From NCBI GenBank assembly GCA_038124765.1, contig JAYPCO010000039.1, positions 1 through 8,035 of the forward strand: a stretch of 8,035 bases of DNA, given 5' to 3'. The first letter of the stretch is position 1; each line of letters starts with the position of its first letter. The notes below the pieces were generated by a model, which had not been told where the DNA came from, searched no databases, and saw only the letters and a program-made list of their open reading frames with translations. Both the position numbers and the translations under genes were made by a program. The DNA comes from HIMB59 sp038124765. GTDB taxonomy: Bacteria > Pseudomonadota > Alphaproteobacteria > HIMB59. Positions 5,861 to 8,035 of this stretch are shown piece after piece.

Positions 5861-6567
5861 AAATATTCCCAGCCATAGACATAATTGATGGTCAGTGTGT
5901 TCGTTTAACCAAAGGCCTAGAAGATCAAAAATCTATCTATGCCAAATCTCCAGTGGAAATGGCAAAGCTATATCAGGACAAGGGTTTTGATTTCATCCAT
6001 GTTGTAGATCTAGACGCCACTTTGGGAAAGGGCAACAACGATGATACTCTAAAGAAGATAAGAGATAGTATTGATATAAAAATTGAGGTTGCTGGAGGTA
6101 TTCGATCGCTTAAATCCATTAAAGAAAAAATTAATTTGGGATTTGATTTAATTGTTATAGGTACATTAGCAATTAAAAACATTGATGAGGTTGTAAAATA
6201 CGAGAACAATGTCTTAGAGAAATTATCGATAGCTCTAGATATTAAAGATAATCAGATTGCCTCCCATGGGTGGACGAAGAAATCAGATATCTCACTAATC
6301 AATGTGCTTAAAAGATATAACGAACTTCCAATTCATTCTTATTTTGTCACTGACGTGGCAAATGATGGAATGTTATCAGGTTTAAACATGAACACTTTTG
6401 ATATGATTAAAAAAAATACAAATAAACCAATTACAATAGGCGGCGGAGTCAAAGATCTTAACGACATAAAATTAAGTGAAGAAAATGGTTTTGATAATGT
6501 TGTAGTTGGGAAAGCCATTTATGAAAGTAAAATTAATTTAGATGAGTTGGTAAAATTTAATGCTTAA
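5857..6567 (+). CDS. hisA: Phosphoribosylformimino-AICAR-phosphate isomerase (ProFAR isomerase)
   Basis: TIM-barrel enzyme performing the Amadori rearrangement of ProFAR to PRFAR, the substrate of HisHF. In 236 residues the catalytic pair is in place: D8 (PAIDIIDG) and D128 (IALDIK), with T165 in VTDVANDG at 164-171, matching D8/D127/T164 of the Thermotoga enzyme. Phosphate-binding glycine turns are VAGGIR at 78-83 and IGGGV at 194-198, the two half-barrel repeats expected for the HisA/HisF fold. KGLEDQKSIY at 19-28 matches the loop after strand 1. The start overlaps the hisH stop as ATGA, and the 3' end overlaps hisF by 8 bases. It has no TrpF-type (PriA) context; a histidine-only role is the simplest reading. 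Confidence 0.96.
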   Translation: MKIFPAIDIIDGQCVRLTKGLEDQKSIYAKSPVEMAKLYQDKGFDFIHVVDLDATLGKGNNDDTLKKIRDSIDIKIEVAGGIRSLKSIKEKINLGFDLIVIGTLAIKNIDEVVKYENNVLEKLSIALDIKDNQIASHGWTKKSDISLINVLKRYNELPIHSYFVTDVANDGMLSGLNMNTFDMIKKNTNKPITIGGGVKDLNDIKLSEENGFDNVVVGKAIYESKINLDELVKFNA

Positions 6568-7312
6568 AGTAAGGATCATACCCTGTCTTGATGTTATTAA
6601 GAATAAAGTAGTCAAAGGCGTCAATTTTAAAAATATCAAAGTGATGGGCAATGCAATTGAACTTGCCAAACACTATTCTGATGCAGGTGCCGATGAGCTA
6701 TGTATTTTGGATATCAATGCATCTTATCAAAATAGAAAAACCTTTTTAAAAACAGTCGAGTCTGTTTCTAAGGTCATTAGTATCCCATTAACTGTTGGGG
6801 GTGGTGTATCTGATATTATGGATATAACTAATTTATTAAATGCAGGCGCTGATAAAGTCTCTATCAATTCTGCCGCCGTGAAGAACCCTGGTTTAATTAA
6901 AAAAGCCTCACAAAAACACGGCTCACAATGTATTGTTGTGGCGATAGACGCAAAAAGGCGAGATAAATCAATGGTTGTCGTGATCAAGGGCGGAAGAGAA
7001 TTTACAGATAAAAAATTACTTAATTGGGCAAAAAAAGTTCAATTATTGGGCGCGGGTGAAATTCTACTTACCTCTATGGACACTGATGGGGTACAAAAAG
7101 GGTTTGATCATGAAATGCTTACAACAGTTACAAAAAATGTATCCATCCCTGTGATAGCAAGTGGGGGTGTGGGTGAATTAAATCATTTTTATTTAGGTCA
7201 TCAAACTAAAGCCACTGGTCTGCTTGCTGCTAGTGTTTTTCACTCTGGTAAGTACAATATCAAACAAGTAAAACAATACCTAAAAACAAAAGGAGTGCCC
7301 GTACGTATATGA
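6560..7312 (+). CDS. hisF: Imidazole glycerol phosphate synthase, cyclase subunit
   Basis: Uses ammonia from HisH to convert PRFAR into imidazole-glycerol phosphate plus AICAR, which returns to purine synthesis. It is a 250-residue TIM barrel with the catalytic D11 (IPCLDV) and D130 (VAIDAK), K19 in VVKGVNF and D176 in SMDTDG. The four residues that form the charged gate of the ammonia tunnel in the Thermotoga enzyme (R5, E46, K99, E167) occur here at identical positions, so channelling from HisH is expected. Phosphate sites are VGGGV at 79-83 and ASGGVG at 200-205. LDINAS (50-55) replaces the more usual LDITAS, and DTDG the usual DRDG; both are mild. The 3' end overlaps the HIT gene as ATGA. 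hisE, often next in alphaproteobacteria, is missing. Confidence 0.97.
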   Translation: MLKVRIIPCLDVIKNKVVKGVNFKNIKVMGNAIELAKHYSDAGADELCILDINASYQNRKTFLKTVESVSKVISIPLTVGGGVSDIMDITNLLNAGADKVSINSAAVKNPGLIKKASQKHGSQCIVVAIDAKRRDKSMVVVIKGGREFTDKKLLNWAKKVQLLGAGEILLTSMDTDGVQKGFDHEMLTTVTKNVSIPVIASGGVGELNHFYLGHQTKATGLLAASVFHSGKYNIKQVKQYLKTKGVPVRI

Positions 7313-7644
7313 CTTACGATAAAGAAAATATATTTGCTAAAATTTTAAGGAAGGAAATTCCTTGTGAGCCAGTATTTGAAAATGATTTTATTTTAGCTTT
7401 TAAAGATATTAACCCTCAAGCTAAAATGCATGTCTTGATTATTCCCAAAGGGGAGTATGTCGATATTTCTGATTTTTTACAAAACGCCTCTTTAAATGAT
7501 ATTTCCTCTTTTTGGAAGTCTGTAGATGAGTTGTTAGTTCACTTAAATTTAAAAGATAAAGGGTTTCAAATCAAAACCCACAAAGGCAAAGACGGCGGTC
7601 AAGAAGTTTTTCACTTCCATCTTCATTTATTGTCTAATAGTTAA
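7309..7644 (+). CDS. HIT-family (HINT-like) nucleotide hydrolase
   Basis: A small 111-residue histidine-triad protein. FAKILRKEIP at 9-18 and AFKDINPQAKMHVLIIPK at 30-47 match the HINT/PKCI branch, and the catalytic triad is HFHLHLL at 102-108 (H102, H104, H106) preceded by Q98. HINT-type enzymes hydrolyse AMP-lysine, AMP-phosphoramidate and aminoacyl-adenylates; the physiological substrate here is unknown. The protein ends three residues after the HIT motif block (SNS), whereas relatives usually continue with GGR-x-LxW or GPM-type residues, so the C terminus is short. The ATG overlaps the hisF stop by 4 bases, placing it in the his transcript, as in many alphaproteobacteria where it follows hisE. 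The stop at 7642-7644 directly abuts the stop of the convergent BON gene. Confidence 0.9.
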   Translation: MTYDKENIFAKILRKEIPCEPVFENDFILAFKDINPQAKMHVLIIPKGEYVDISDFLQNASLNDISSFWKSVDELLVHLNLKDKGFQIKTHKGKDGGQEVFHFHLHLLSNS

Positions 7645-8035
7645 TTATCTCGGCTCGATATAGTTTATTATATCAACAACACCTTTAATTGATTTTGCAT
7701 GATCTATGACGCGATCAATTTCAGCTTGATCATTAGATACACCAAATAGGTAAACTATTTGTTTTTGAACTTCTATGTTGTATTTAAATTTTTTAATGTA
7801 TTTATCTGCAAATATTTTTGCAACAAGCTGTGTAGATATTAATTTATCTTTTCCAATATCATCTAAACCATAACCAGTATCTACTGATATTTCATTGAGA
7901 ACTTCAATAACACCTTCTTGTTGCCAAGCTAGTCTAACAGCTTCCATTCGCATATCGCCATAAGGAACTACGCCGGTTAAAAGAACTCTTCCTAACTCCA
8001 CCTCTACATCAATCTTTGTAAATAAAGTGGCATCG
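7645..8035 (-). CDS. BON-domain protein (periplasmic/envelope type), 3' part, truncated by window end
   Basis: The frame is open to the right-hand edge, so the N terminus, including any signal peptide or lipobox, is outside; about 130 C-terminal residues are visible. There are two BON domains: the first from ATLFTKIDVEVELGRVLLTG to VIEVLNEISV, the second from ISTQLVAKIF to GVVDIINYIE, with the typical beta-strand/turn pattern GRVLLTG and IVYLFGV around the domain cores. The spacing and the LAWQ-x-x-GV-x-EVLNEI segment match the alphaproteobacterial OsmY/DolP-like proteins thought to bind phospholipid at the cell envelope. A GTG at 7999-8001 could be called a start but lies in the middle of the first BON domain, with good homology upstream of it, so it is not the start. 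Exact role unknown. Confidence 0.88.
   Translation of the reverse strand, partial: DATLFTKIDVEVELGRVLLTGVVPYGDMRMEAVRLAWQQEGVIEVLNEISVDTGYGLDDIGKDKLISTQLVAKIFADKYIKKFKYNIEVQKQIVYLFGVSNDQAEIDRVIDHAKSIKGVVDIINYIEPR

Noticed and set aside
7351..7363. Palindrome AAGGAAATTCCTT near the start of the HIT gene
   Set aside because: Encodes the conserved RKEIP segment; short, isolated, and with no second copy or operator context seen.
7657..7674. GATATA/TATATC stem just past the HIT stop as a terminator
   Set aside because: Only six A/T-dominated pairs, no following U-tract, and inside the BON coding region.
1..8035. Search for a mobile element, CRISPR array, defence, toxin-antitoxin or biosynthetic system
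   Set aside because: Every stretch is accounted for by conserved housekeeping genes; no direct-repeat arrays, transposase, integrase or tRNA-like cloverleaf were seen by eye.

Overview
This is an A+T-rich, almost completely coding bacterial chromosome segment of core housekeeping genes. It most resembles a streamlined marine alphaproteobacterium (SAR11/Pelagibacterales or an HIMB59/AEGEAN-169-like lineage). Three things point there: a Tim44-like inner-membrane protein of the alphaproteobacterial type, the gene order aroE-coaE-dnaQ-tim44-smr // hslUV // hisBHAF-HIT, and extreme compaction, with most neighbouring genes overlapping. The lineage call is an inference from protein sequence and synteny; no rRNA or marker phylogeny is available here.

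Layout. Positions 1-2754 (+ strand) hold a tightly overlapping run: the 3' part of aroE (shikimate dehydrogenase), coaE (last step of CoA synthesis), dnaQ (proofreading subunit of DNA polymerase III), a Tim44-domain membrane protein, and an Smr-domain protein. Positions 2744-4608 (- strand) hold hslV-hslU, the two subunits of the HslVU protease, transcribed toward the first block and overlapping its last gene tail-to-tail by 11 bp. A 38-bp gap (4609-4646) is the only real intergenic space and must carry promoter signals for the divergent hslVU and his transcripts. Positions 4647-7644 (+ strand) hold hisB-hisH-hisA-hisF and a HIT-family hydrolase, all overlapping. Positions 7645-8035 (- strand) hold the 3' part of a two-BON-domain protein that abuts the HIT gene stop-to-stop with no spacer.

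How the genes work together. HisA makes PRFAR. HisH releases ammonia from glutamine and passes it to HisF, which makes imidazole-glycerol phosphate and AICAR. HisB dehydrates imidazole-glycerol phosphate. So four gene products cover three consecutive steps of histidine synthesis. HslV and HslU form one ATP-dependent protease. The first block mixes cofactor and amino-acid synthesis, replication and envelope functions, and is a conserved neighbourhood rather than a pathway.

Compared with the usual alphaproteobacterial arrangement, secB (between dnaQ and the Tim44-like gene), mltA (between the Tim44-like gene and smr) and hisE (between hisF and HIT) are absent from their expected places. I found no mobile element, CRISPR array, tRNA, rRNA, defence system or convincing terminator. 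No novel system is evident; the points worth a second look are the shortened Tim44-like protein, the missing synteny genes, the compact overlapping promoter region and the homopolymer-rich, TTG-started hisH.
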